DNA of 64,000 nt from DATJLY01 sp963773665 (GTDB lineage Bacteria; Pseudomonadota; Alphaproteobacteria; ATCC43930; CGMCC-115725). Position numbers and translations under genes: made by a program. The first letter of the stretch is position 1. Every line of letters starts with the position of its first letter. The stretch is taken from NCBI GenBank assembly GCA_963773665.1, contig CAVZBZ010000015.1, positions 1 to 64,000 on the forward strand, given 5' to 3'. Below the pieces are notes generated by a model, which was not told where the DNA came from, searched no databases, and saw only the letters and a program-made list of their open reading frames with translations. Positions 15,502 to 23,956 of the stretch are shown in pieces.

Positions 15502-16214
15502 TCTCAAGGGGCGCGCTCGCGGCTCTCATCAGCGATCTCGGCGCCGAGGGAGACGACACGCTCACCAACGCCTTCCGCGATCCCGGTCTCGTCAAGGACA
15601 TGGTCATCGATCACCACCGCGTTCTTCAGGCCATGGTCGAGCACCACACGGTTCTGCCGCTGCGCTTCGGCGCGATGTTCGCGAGCGACGGCGGCGTCGA
15701 GGCTGCGCTCGAGGCGCATCGCGAGGCGCTCGTCGAAGCGCTCGACCGCGTCGACGGGGCCAATGAATGGGGGATAAAGATCTTCATCGATCGTGCCGTT
15801 CTCGGCGGTCGTCTCGGCGAGGCATCGCCGACGATCTGCGCCGCCCGCGAGCGGATCGCCGCGGCAAGCGAGGGGCGCGCCTTCTTTCTGCGCCGGAAAC
15901 TCGAACAGATCGCCGCCGATGGGATCGAATGTGCCATCGGCACCTGCCTCGCCGACAGCCTGCAGTCGCTGTTGGCGACCGCGCGCGCGGCCGCGACGCT
16001 GAACACCCAGCCGCGCGCGATCCACGGACGCGCCGACGAAATGGTGTGGAACGGCGCCTATCTGGTGGCGCGTGGCAGCGAGGAGGGGTTCTTCGCATGC
16101 ATCGCCGGCCTAAAGCGGGCCAACGGTCCCTCGGGCCTCGCTTACGAATGCACCGGGCCGTGGCCGCCCTCGAGCTTCGCCCAGTGCCACTCGGGAATGG
16201 GCGATGAACCCTAG
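15393..16214 (+). CDS. gvpL: GvpF/GvpL family protein 3
   Basis: A 273-residue GvpL-like protein. It begins with RLYVYGIMRR, has the hallmark VLPLRFGAMF near residue 90, and ends in ECTGPWPPSSFAQC, the usual last strand. The C-terminal domain includes VWNGAYLVARG. GvpL binds several accessory Gvp proteins and may serve as an assembly platform. It overlaps the following GvpA-family gene by 11 bp. Most of the fused GvpL-J tail overlap falls in its N-terminal coding region, which supports an earlier stop for that gene. Confidence 0.9.
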   Translation: MSCAAPRLYVYGIMRRRQGDTSPAFPDGVGGRAVRMISRGALAALISDLGAEGDDTLTNAFRDPGLVKDMVIDHHRVLQAMVEHHTVLPLRFGAMFASDGGVEAALEAHREALVEALDRVDGANEWGIKIFIDRAVLGGRLGEASPTICAARERIAAASEGRAFFLRRKLEQIAADGIECAIGTCLADSLQSLLATARAAATLNTQPRAIHGRADEMVWNGAYLVARGSEEGFFACIAGLKRANGPSGLAYECTGPWPPSSFAQCHSGMGDEP

Positions 16215-16425
16215 CATCGGTCACAGGTCCGACGTGGCGATCGCCGACCTCCTCGATCGCGCGCTTCACAAGGGCGTCGTCCTGTGCGGCGAGGCGACGA
16301 TCTCCTTGGCCGGGGTCGATCTCGTCTATGTCGGCTTGAAAGTGCTGGTGGCGTCGCTCGAGACGGCCGAGCGAATTCGCGGCCGGCACGTCGCCGCCGT
16401 CGAACCCGAAAAGCGGGCCGGGTGA
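16204..16425 (+). CDS. GvpS/GvpM-type minor GvpA-family protein
   Basis: A 73-residue GvpA homologue: VAIADLLDRALHKGVVLCGEATISLAGVDLVYVGLKVLVASL. It lacks the GvpA C-terminal YAEAVGL motif and has a short basic tail, as in the minor GvpM/GvpS proteins that help nucleate vesicles. Its stop codon shares two bases with the next gvpF start (TGATG). Assignment between M and S is not possible by eye. Confidence 0.85.
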   Translation: MNPSIGHRSDVAIADLLDRALHKGVVLCGEATISLAGVDLVYVGLKVLVASLETAERIRGRHVAAVEPEKRAG

Positions 16426-17126
16426 TGCCGCTTTACATCTATGGCATCGTCGATGCGTCGAGGCTCGACGCCGCCTTGAGCGGACACGAGGGGGCGGACG
16501 TCTTCGCCGTGCGATGCGGCAACGTCGCGGCCGCCGCGAGCGTGGTGTCGCGCGGCGTCGCGTCCGAGCTGCAGAACGTCCTGTGCCACGAACAGGTGGT
16601 CGAGACGCTGATGCAGCGCCACGCGGTCCTGCCGCTGCGCTTTGGCACCCTCGCCGCCGACGGCGACGCGCTCCGAGCGCTGCTGCGGCGCCTGCACCCG
16701 GCGCTTGCGGGCGAGTTCGCGCGCCTCGGCGGAAAGGTCGAATTCGCCTTGCGGGTCGGGGGCCTGGCCGAGGAGCCTTCGCCCGCGATCGATTTTTCCG
16801 CTCCGGTGCCGCCCGGCACCGGCTATTTGCGCGCGAAGGCGCAACGCCAGCAGGAGCGGAGCGCCCGGGATGCCGCGGCACGGCGCATCGAGCGCAGGCT
16901 CCGGCCGCATCTCGATCCGTCGGCCGATGAGGCCGTGTGGGAGCTTGCCGCGCGCGGCGATGTCGCGCTGGTCGCCTCCTACCTCGTCGCGCGGAACGGC
17001 ATCTCGAGATTCGCCGAGGCGGTCGCTGGCGCGCGCGGCCGCTATCCGGAACTCGGTGTCACGTGCACCGGTCCATGGGCGCCCTATTCCTTCGTAACCT
17101 TGTGCGCGGACGAGGCGTGGCAATGA
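16425..17126 (+). CDS. gvpF: GvpF/GvpL family protein 4
   Basis: A 233-residue GvpF-type protein starting PLYIYGIVDAS, with VLPLRFGTLA near residue 68 and the terminal CTGPWAPYSFV strand. It is the shortest of the four paralogues, as expected for GvpF proper. The upstream overlap is TGATG and the downstream overlap with gvpK is ATGA, so translation is coupled on both sides. Confidence 0.9.
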   Translation: MPLYIYGIVDASRLDAALSGHEGADVFAVRCGNVAAAASVVSRGVASELQNVLCHEQVVETLMQRHAVLPLRFGTLAADGDALRALLRRLHPALAGEFARLGGKVEFALRVGGLAEEPSPAIDFSAPVPPGTGYLRAKAQRQQERSARDAAARRIERRLRPHLDPSADEAVWELAARGDVALVASYLVARNGISRFAEAVAGARGRYPELGVTCTGPWAPYSFVTLCADEAWQ

Positions 17127-17428
17127 CGAGCGCGGCGCAGCCGAACAAAATCTCGATCGATCCCGAAACGGCGGCCGACGATCTCGTGCGGCTCGTCCTC
17201 GCGGTGGTCGAGACGCTGCGGCAAGTGGTCGAGCGCCAGGCCATTCGCCGGGTCGAGGGCGGCCGACTGTCGGACGACGAGGTGGAACGCCTGGGATTGA
17301 CGCTGATGCGGTTGGAGCAGCGCATGGCGGAGCTGAAGACCCATTTCGGACTTGGCGATGACGACCTGACGCTGCGGCTCGGCTCGATCGAGGAATTTCT
17401 GGACGCGTCGATGGACCGCGCAGGATGA
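17123..17428 (+). CDS. gvpK: gas vesicle protein GvpK
   Basis: GvpK is a small, almost all-helical accessory protein, conserved in most gas-vesicle clusters. The 101 residues contain the family signature DDLVRLVLAVVETLRQVVERQAIRRVEGGRL and EVERLGLTLMRLEQRMAEL. The domain is complete. It overlaps the upstream gvpF and the downstream AAA ATPase gene by ATGA. Confidence 0.93.
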   Translation: MTSAAQPNKISIDPETAADDLVRLVLAVVETLRQVVERQAIRRVEGGRLSDDEVERLGLTLMRLEQRMAELKTHFGLGDDDLTLRLGSIEEFLDASMDRAG

Positions 17429-19642
17429 CCGACACGGTAGACGCCAGCAAACTGGCGGCGGTTGCAAAACCCACGGAGCCCGCGGAACTCACGCGGAAGG
17501 CGACGGAGGCGCTGGCGAAGGACGTCGGACGCGGTGCTGCCCGTCTCGATCCCGCCGACATGATCCTCCTCGGCATCGCGCCCGGCGATGTCATCCGGGT
17601 CATCGGCAAGAAGGAGACCGTGGCGAAGGCGATGCCCGCGTTCCCGGAAGACCGCGGCAAGGGCATCGTGCAGATCGACGGCTTGACCCGGAACAACGCC
17701 GGCGTCTCGCTCGGCGAGCGGCTGCGCCTGCGGCGCGCCGATTATCACCCGGCCAAGAAGGTGCGTTTGACCCCGATCACCACGCTGCGCTACGCGCGCG
17801 GGGAGCGGGAAGATCATTATGTCGGCCGGCTTCTCGAAGGCCTGGCCTTGGTCGAGGGCGACCTCGTGCGCGCGACGCTGATGGGGACGCGCAGCCAGGA
17901 TTTCTTGGTCCAGCAGACGACCCCCAAGGGCGCGGTCGTCATCCAGCCGATGACCGCCATCGAAATCACGCGGCAGGGCGGCGGAACCGAGGGGCAGCCG
18001 CCGCGCATCGCCTACGAGGATATCGGCGGCCTGCAGCGCGCGCTCGGCTCCATCCGCGAGATGATCGAGCTGCCGCTGCGCTATCCGCAGATCTTCGAAC
18101 GGCTCGGGATCGAGCCGCCGAAAGGCGTCCTCCTGCACGGCCCGCCGGGCTGCGGCAAGACCTTGATCGCGCGCGCCGTCGCCAACGAGACCGATGCCAA
18201 GTTCTTCAGTCTCAGCGGCCCCGAGATCATGCACAAGTTCTACGGCGAAAGCGAAGCGCACTTACGGCGCGTGTTCGAGCAGGCGCGTCCCGGCCCAAGC
18301 ATCATCTTCCTCGACGAGATCGATGCGATCGCGCCGAACCGGACCGCCTTGGGCAGCGAGCAGCAGGTCGAGCGCAGGGTCGTCTCGCAGCTCCTCACGC
18401 TCATGGACGGGCTCGAAGGGCGCGGCCAGGTCATCGTCATCGGCGCCACGAACATCCCCGACGCGCTCGATCCCGCGCTGCGCCGGCCGGGCCGGTTCGA
18501 TCGCGAGATCAGCATCGGCGTGCCCGACAAGATCGGGCGCCTGGAAATTCTGCAAATCCACTCGCGCGGCATGCCGCTGGCGGACGATGTCGACATCGAC
18601 CGCCTGGCGCAGGTGACCCACGGATATGTCGGCGCGGACTTGCACGCGCTGTGCCGCGAAGGGGCGATGGCGCGGCTGCGCAAGATCTTTCCCGATCTCG
18701 ATTTCGACCTCGACGAACTCGCTGGCGACGTGATCGAGAGCTTGACGGTGCGGATGGAGGATTTCCAGGACGCGCTCGCCATGGTCGAGCCTTCCGCGAT
18801 CCGTGAGGTGTTCACCGAGGTGCCGGACGTGCGATGGAGCGATGTCGGCGGCCTCGACACGGCAAAGCGCGTCCTCAAGGAATCGATCGAGTGGCCGATC
18901 CTACACCCCGATCTGTTCCGGCGCGCGGGCGTCGCGCCGCCCCGGGGCATCCTCCTCTATGGCGCGCCCGGCGTCGGCAAGACCTTGCTCGCGAAGGCGG
19001 TCGCGACCGAAAGCGGCGTCAATTTCATCTCGGTCAAGGGTCCGGCCCTGATGAGCCGATGGGTCGGCGAGACCGAGCGGGCGGTGCGCGACATCTTTCA
19101 CAAGGCGAAGCTCGCCTCCCCATGCATCATCTTCCTCGACGAGATCGACAGCATCGCGCCGCGCCGCGGCGGCGAGGCGAACGCGGTAACGGACCGCGCC
19201 ATCGCCCAGCTCTTGACCGAGATGGACGGCGTCGAGGAGCTGAAGGGCGTCATCGTCCTGGCGGCGACGAACCGAATCGACATTGTCGACCAGGCGCTGC
19301 TCCGCGCCGGACGCTTCGATTTCCTGCTCGAATTGCAGACTGCCTTCGACCGAGGCGCGACTGGCGATCTTCAAGGTTCACACGCGCGGCAAGCCGCTGG
19401 CGGCCGATGTCGATCTCGCGCACTTGGCCGGCGCGCCGAGCGACCGGCGCAGCGGCGCCGATATCGAGCTCATCTGCCGCAAGGCGAGCCTCGCCGCCAT
19501 CCGCGATTTTCTGGCGACCCACTTCGACCATCCGCAGACATTGGAGGGCTTCGTCGTCCGGGCGGAGCATTTTCAGGCGGCGATGCGCGAGCTCGGCGAC
19601 GACCGGTCGGAGACTAGCCGCGAGCGAAAGCCAGGGCCGTGA
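17425..19642 (+). CDS. CDC48/VAT-type double AAA ATPase, one frameshift near 19350
   Basis: A cytoplasmic segregase/unfoldase of the p97/VAT family. Residues 1-190 form the double-psi barrel N domain (VGRGAARLDPADM, then ITTLRYARG). D1 has Walker A GPPGCGKT near residue 239 and Walker B IIFLDEIDAIAP; D2 has GAPGVGKT near residue 514 and IIFLDEIDSIAP. After RAGRFDFLLEL one base is gained or lost. The remaining D2 lid (ARLAIFKVHTRGKPL to the stop at 19642) is in another frame and gives a normal length near 740 residues. It overlaps gvpK by ATGA, so it belongs to the gas-vesicle operon and may remodel or recycle Gvp proteins (inference). Confidence 0.88.
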
Positions 19643-20260
19643 GACGGCTCGTCCACATTCCCGTCATCCATAGTCACGCCGATATGGGCTCCGCCGCGGA
19701 GGAGGTCCGCCGCGCCTATATCGAGCGCGGCGGCGAGGATGCCTGGGAGCGGAGCCGGCGCGCGATCGCCGAGCTGTGGGACGCGATCGAGCGGGCCGTG
19801 GACAGTCTCGATCTCGACTATCGCAAGGTGCGGCTTTACCAGGACGGTCTCGCCGTCTGCGGCCTCGAGGAGAAGATCGTGCGCGATCTCGCCGCGGAGG
19901 GGGGCGCGAACTACCGCATCCTGCTGAAGCTGGTGGAGTGCGGCGCCGCTCTCGAGGGAACCGAAGACCCGGATCTGCTGCGCACGGAATTCGAGCTGAT
20001 CGCGAACAGCGCTGCCTGTGCCGCCGCGCCGCGAGACGCCGGTCTGCCGGATGCGGCGAAGGCCGCGCAATTCGAAGCCTTGCTGAAATCTGAGGGATCA
20101 ATTCATCGCCGGGCGAATCGATGCGACGCTGCAAGAGGATGAAATCGGTATCTTGTTCCTCGGCGCGCTGCACCACGTGCTCGACAAATTGCCGCGCACG
20201 ATCCGGGTCGTGTCACTCCCCGATATGCTCGAGGAAGCACGCGCTCGAAGAGACGGGTGA
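19639..20260 (+). CDS. conserved protein of unknown function, one frameshift near 20090
   Basis: No function is known to me. It starts on a GTG overlapping the ATPase stop. The N terminus VHIPVIHSHADMG, the motif KVRLYQDGLAVCG and a C-terminal EIGILFLGALHHVLDKLP (in another frame after a one-base change near 20090) are characteristic of a widespread uncharacterised family. With the shift corrected the protein has about 206 residues and stops at 20260. The conserved His, Asp and Glu residues suggest an enzyme (inference). It is coupled to CDC48 and to the next small gene. Confidence 0.65.
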
Positions 20261-20547
20261 TCCGCGGCGGAGTCCTCGACATCAAGCGGCTTCGCCAAAT
20301 CGATGCCGACGGCCTCGAATTATGGGAGCCGGTGTTCAAGGCAGGCTTCTCGCTGAGCCGGAGCGATCTTGCCGCCGCCTCTACGGTCTGGGCGCTGCCG
20401 CTCGAAACCCTTGTCCCTACCGAAAACGCCATCCGTGTTCGCGTGCCGTCGGAGACTGGTTCGATCGCCGAGTTGGCCGGCGTTCGATGCCGGTCAAGTT
20501 ATCATGCACTCAGGAGCAAGAAGGGGATTGGGCGCCACGCGCAATGA
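20257..20547 (+). CDS. hypothetical protein at the end of the gas vesicle operon, possibly truncated
   Basis: The GTG at 20257 overlaps the preceding stop (GTGA). The first 40 residues look like real protein (LDIKRLRQIDADGLELWEPVFKAGFSLSRSDLAA). The rest is less convincing and may be out of frame after about 20380. I cannot name the family. It closes the run of overlapping genes that began with gvpA. The next gene starts 7 bp later but has an unrelated role. Confidence 0.45.
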   Translation: MIRGGVLDIKRLRQIDADGLELWEPVFKAGFSLSRSDLAAASTVWALPLETLVPTENAIRVRVPSETGSIAELAGVRCRSSYHALRSKKGIGRHAQ

Positions 20548-20554
20548 TGCATTC

Positions 20555-22081
20555 ATGGCGAGCGAAGCGGTGAAACCGGGCGGCGTGCGTGTCCTCCGCA
20601 ACGCGCACGTGATCGACCCAGCGCAGGGCATCGATTGCGTGACAGACGTTGCCATAGCCGATGGACGCATCCTGTCGGTCGGCGAGGACGCGGCGCGCTT
20701 GGATGTCGAAGCGCTGGATCTGACCGGCCTATATCTTTCGCCTGGCTGGATCGATCTGCATGTCCACGCCTATGGCACGCTCGGCTTCGCCGATCCCGAC
20801 AGCATCGGCGTCTACCAGGGCGTGACGAGCTTCGTCGAAGCGGGCGGTCCGGGCATCGACACGATCGACGAGTTTGCGGCGCTGTTGCCGGACCGGCTCG
20901 TTACCGGTCTCTATGCCGGTCCCTATATCCGGCCGATCGGCATCGTCGGTCTCAATTTCATCGAAGACGATGTCCGCACGCTCAATTCGATCGCGGTGAC
21001 GAGGTGGATGGATTGGGTCCAGGATCATCCCGGCCTGGTTCGCTACATCAAGGTCGGCGCCTTCGGCAATATCGGCAGCGGCCCTTTGAAGCTCGGCAAA
21101 GGACTTGCCGAGATCCTGTCTCTGCCGCTCTATGTGCATATTGGCGAATACGAGACGCGTCCCAATCAGCCCGTGACGACGGAGGACGCGTTCAAGGTCG
21201 TCGAAGCCGGCGATATCGTCACGCACGTCTATCATGGCAATCTCGGACAGATCCTCGACGAAAGAGGCAGAGTTCAGCCTTTCGTCCGCGACGCCGCGCG
21301 CAGGGGCGCGCTGTTCGACATCGGTTTTGGCGGCTACAACTTTGCCTGGAGCGTTGCCGAGAAGGCGTTCGCCCAGGATCTGCGGCCGCATATCATCAGC
21401 TCCGATCTCCAGCAGTTCAACGTGATGGGGCCGGTCTTTTCGCTCGCAAACGTCATGAGCGTGATGCTTCGGCTCGGCATGTCGCTCAACGAGGTCATTA
21501 CGGCGGTGACGGAGCGGCCGGCGAAGGCCCTTTCTCTCGACGATCGCGCCGGCAGTCTCAAGCCCGGCCTGCCTGCCGACATCACGATCTTCCGGAAGGA
21601 AACGGGCGAATTCGATCTCGCCGATTGCTATACGCAGACGCGCAAGGCCGACACGCGGCTCGTGCCGGTCATGGCGTTCAAGGCGGGACAGCGCATCGAC
21701 TGCGATCTCCCGCGCGCGCAGGACGAACGCAACTGGTTCATGCAGATCGTCGAAGATCGCGTTCCATCTGCGGTCGATCGGCTCAAGCCGCGGCAGCTCG
21801 AATTCCTTGCCGCCCTGAAGAAGATTCTGGCGGCGATCGACTGGGAAATTTATGCCGCAAAGCGCCTCAACCTCGACAAGGCGGTCGAATTGCAAGGAGC
21901 GGTTCACCGGGCGCTGGTGGCGTGTCCCCTGCCGCTGGGCGAGGCGCTCCATGCGATCTATGACTGCTTCATCGAGAATCCCTTCACGATGCAGATCGGT
22001 TTGTTCCTCGTGCGGCTCGAGCGTTCGTTTGCGCTGAAGCGCTTTGACGAAGTGCTGAGCCGGCGCCCGCTCGCCGCCTGA
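20555..22081 (+). CDS. COG3964-type amidohydrolase/deacetylase, paralogue 1
   Basis: A metal-dependent hydrolase related to dihydroorotase and the Atu3266/EF0837 acyl hydrolases. The 508 residues contain the metal ligands in order: HVHAYG after the first strand, IKVGAF with the likely carboxylated lysine, VHIGE, VTHVYHGN and the aspartate in IISSD. The last 110 residues (from about AQDERNWFM onward) extend beyond the normal family end. They are helical and end with ENPFTMQIGLFLVRLERSFA. A close paralogue with the same extension lies at 31540. It is followed by a Rieske ferredoxin and a peptide-type binding protein. Substrate unknown; the N-terminal ATG at 20555 is the first that gives a sensible sequence. 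Confidence 0.85.
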   Translation: MASEAVKPGGVRVLRNAHVIDPAQGIDCVTDVAIADGRILSVGEDAARLDVEALDLTGLYLSPGWIDLHVHAYGTLGFADPDSIGVYQGVTSFVEAGGPGIDTIDEFAALLPDRLVTGLYAGPYIRPIGIVGLNFIEDDVRTLNSIAVTRWMDWVQDHPGLVRYIKVGAFGNIGSGPLKLGKGLAEILSLPLYVHIGEYETRPNQPVTTEDAFKVVEAGDIVTHVYHGNLGQILDERGRVQPFVRDAARRGALFDIGFGGYNFAWSVAEKAFAQDLRPHIISSDLQQFNVMGPVFSLANVMSVMLRLGMSLNEVITAVTERPAKALSLDDRAGSLKPGLPADITIFRKETGEFDLADCYTQTRKADTRLVPVMAFKAGQRIDCDLPRAQDERNWFMQIVEDRVPSAVDRLKPRQLEFLAALKKILAAIDWEIYAAKRLNLDKAVELQGAVHRALVACPLPLGEALHAIYDCFIENPFTMQIGLFLVRLERSFALKRFDEVLSRRPLAA

Positions 22082-22087
22082 CCGTCG

Positions 22088-22411
22088 ATGGACGATCGAG
22101 CCTGGCAGAAATTGGAGGGAATAGACCCTGCCACTTCGGACTATCCGGCACGGGCGAATTTGGCGGGCGAGGGCATTCTGGTCTTTCGGCTCAAGGACAG
22201 GCTTTGCGGCGTGGAACGAAGCTGCCCGCATCAGAAGGCAAGCCTGATGGACGCCAAGCTTGTCGCCGACGACACCATGCTCCGTTGCGCGCGCCATGCC
22301 TTCACTTATCGTCTCAGGGATGGCAACGGCGTCAATTGTCCTGGATTTCGGCTGAAAGTCTACGAGATCCGGCAAGAGGGCGACGCGCTGTTTGCCCGGC
22401 CAATCACCTGA
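22088..22411 (+). CDS. Rieske-type [2Fe-2S] ferredoxin
   Basis: A 107-residue single-domain Rieske protein. The cluster ligands are C-x-H in RSCPHQKASL and C-x-x-H in RCARHAFTYRL, about 20 residues apart. No membrane anchor is present, so it is a soluble electron carrier. It is 6 bp after the amidohydrolase gene and 12 bp before a transporter binding protein. It could feed electrons to one of the Rieske oxygenases of this window, but no reductase is adjacent. Confidence 0.88.
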   Translation: MDDRAWQKLEGIDPATSDYPARANLAGEGILVFRLKDRLCGVERSCPHQKASLMDAKLVADDTMLRCARHAFTYRLRDGNGVNCPGFRLKVYEIRQEGDALFARPIT

Positions 22412-22423
22412 AGGAGGATTCCG

Positions 22424-23956
22424 ATGCGCCGTCGCGATCTGATCGTCGGGCTTCCTCTGGCGGGCCTCGGCATTGCCGCCGATATGGCCCGCCCCGCCCC
22501 GGCCCAAGCGGCCGAAGAACGGCCGGTCATCATCGCATTTCCATTGGATATACAGAGTTGGGATCCCCTCATCCGCGGCACCCCCGTCGCAACCGCGATC
22601 ACGAGATGCGTCTGGGATCAGCCGCTCGATCTCGCGCCCGACCTGAAATTCGGGCCGAGCATCGTCACGAATTTCAAGTGGCTCGACAATGACGCCAAGA
22701 CACTCGCGCTCGAATTGCGCGATGGCATCACGTTTCACAACGGCGACAAGCTGACGTCCGACGACTTCAAGTTCACGTTCTTCGATCGGGTCAAGGCCGA
22801 CAAGGCGACCCTTCTCGCGGCGGTCTGGCGCGCCATCGAAGGGATCGAGACGCCGTCACCGACGAAGGCCATCATGCATTTTGCGACGCCGATGGTGACG
22901 GCGCCGGTGATGCTGGCGGATATTCCGGCCTATATCCTGCCGCGCTCCTACTACGAGAAGGTCGGCCGCGACGGCTTCGTCGCAAAGCCGATCGGCTCCG
23001 GTCCCTTCCGCCTTGTCGAATACGAGCGCGACGCGCGCATCGTACTCGGCGCCTATGAAGGCTATTGGCGCGGCCCAGCCAAGATCAAGCGTTTGATCTT
23101 CCAGATCGTCAAGGATCCGGTGACGCGCGCCGCCGCACTTCAGGCCGGGCAGGCGGACATCACGCTCAACCTGCCGGTGCGGGAAGTGGAACGGCTCAGC
23201 AAGCTGCCTGGACTCGATAAATATCTCGGTCCGACCTCGAGCGTCACTTTCGTGCAGATGGTCAATCAAGGGGTTCTGACCGACAAGAACGTGCGGCTCG
23301 CCTGCCATCATGCGCTCGACAAGACGGCGATCTCGCGCGTTCTGTTCGGTGGATACGCGACGCCCATATGGCTGCCGGCCGGGCCCGGCATGGCCGGCTA
23401 TGTGCCGGGCTTCCAAATCAAGTACGACCTGAAGAAGGCCGAGTCGCTCCTCGCCCAGTCGGGGTACAGCCGCGCCAAGCCCGTTCGGCTAAAGTTCTAC
23501 ACGACGAACGGCGCCTTTCCGGCCGACTACGACATGGCGCGGATCATTGTGGAGATGTGGAGCAAGGTCGGAATCGAGGCGGAGTTGCAGCCGCTCGAGG
23601 CGGCGCAGTTCGCTGAATTCATGCGCGACGCCAAGTTCGATGGCCCGGTGCTCAAGGCATTCAATCCTGCGGCAGGGGATCCGGCGACCTATTCGGGCTT
23701 TATGCTCGATCCGAAATCCTATCTTTCCATCTGGAAGAGCGACGACATCCCGCCGCGCCTTTATCCGTTGCTGCAGGAGGTCGATGCGGCGAAGCGGACC
23801 AAAGGCTTTCAAGAATTCGACATGTGGCAGGTCGAGCAGGGCTATTCGATTCCGATGTTTCTCGGCCTTAGCACCGTCGTCGCCAAGAAATCCCTGCATT
23901 TCGTGCCGTTCCGGACGGGCATTCTCAACCCTTACGGCTGGTCGCAGCCGACCTGA
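22424..23956 (+). CDS. peptide-type ABC transporter substrate-binding protein (SBP_bac_5), Tat signal
   Basis: A 510-residue periplasmic binding protein. The first 30 residues (MRRRDLIVGLPLAGLGIAADMARPAPAQAA) resemble a Tat signal with a short twin-arginine start. The mature part follows the dipeptide/oligopeptide family: SWDPLIRGTP, then DGITFHNGDKLTSDDFKFT and GSGPFRLVEY. AAGGAGGA precedes the ATG. The 3' end overlaps the convergent ATPase gene by 25 bp. The substrate is not predictable; partner genes suggest an amide or aromatic compound. The permeases on the opposite strand are the likely partners. Confidence 0.9.
   Translation: MRRRDLIVGLPLAGLGIAADMARPAPAQAAEERPVIIAFPLDIQSWDPLIRGTPVATAITRCVWDQPLDLAPDLKFGPSIVTNFKWLDNDAKTLALELRDGITFHNGDKLTSDDFKFTFFDRVKADKATLLAAVWRAIEGIETPSPTKAIMHFATPMVTAPVMLADIPAYILPRSYYEKVGRDGFVAKPIGSGPFRLVEYERDARIVLGAYEGYWRGPAKIKRLIFQIVKDPVTRAAALQAGQADITLNLPVREVERLSKLPGLDKYLGPTSSVTFVQMVNQGVLTDKNVRLACHHALDKTAISRVLFGGYATPIWLPAGPGMAGYVPGFQIKYDLKKAESLLAQSGYSRAKPVRLKFYTTNGAFPADYDMARIIVEMWSKVGIEAELQPLEAAQFAEFMRDAKFDGPVLKAFNPAAGDPATYSGFMLDPKSYLSIWKSDDIPPRLYPLLQEVDAAKRTKGFQEFDMWQVEQGYSIPMFLGLSTVVAKKSLHFVPFRTGILNPYGWSQPT

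Noticed and set aside
20729..22738. 669-residue minus-strand frame opposite the first amidohydrolase
   Set aside because: Shadow frame; the plus strand has intact metal-binding motifs and a clear gene series.
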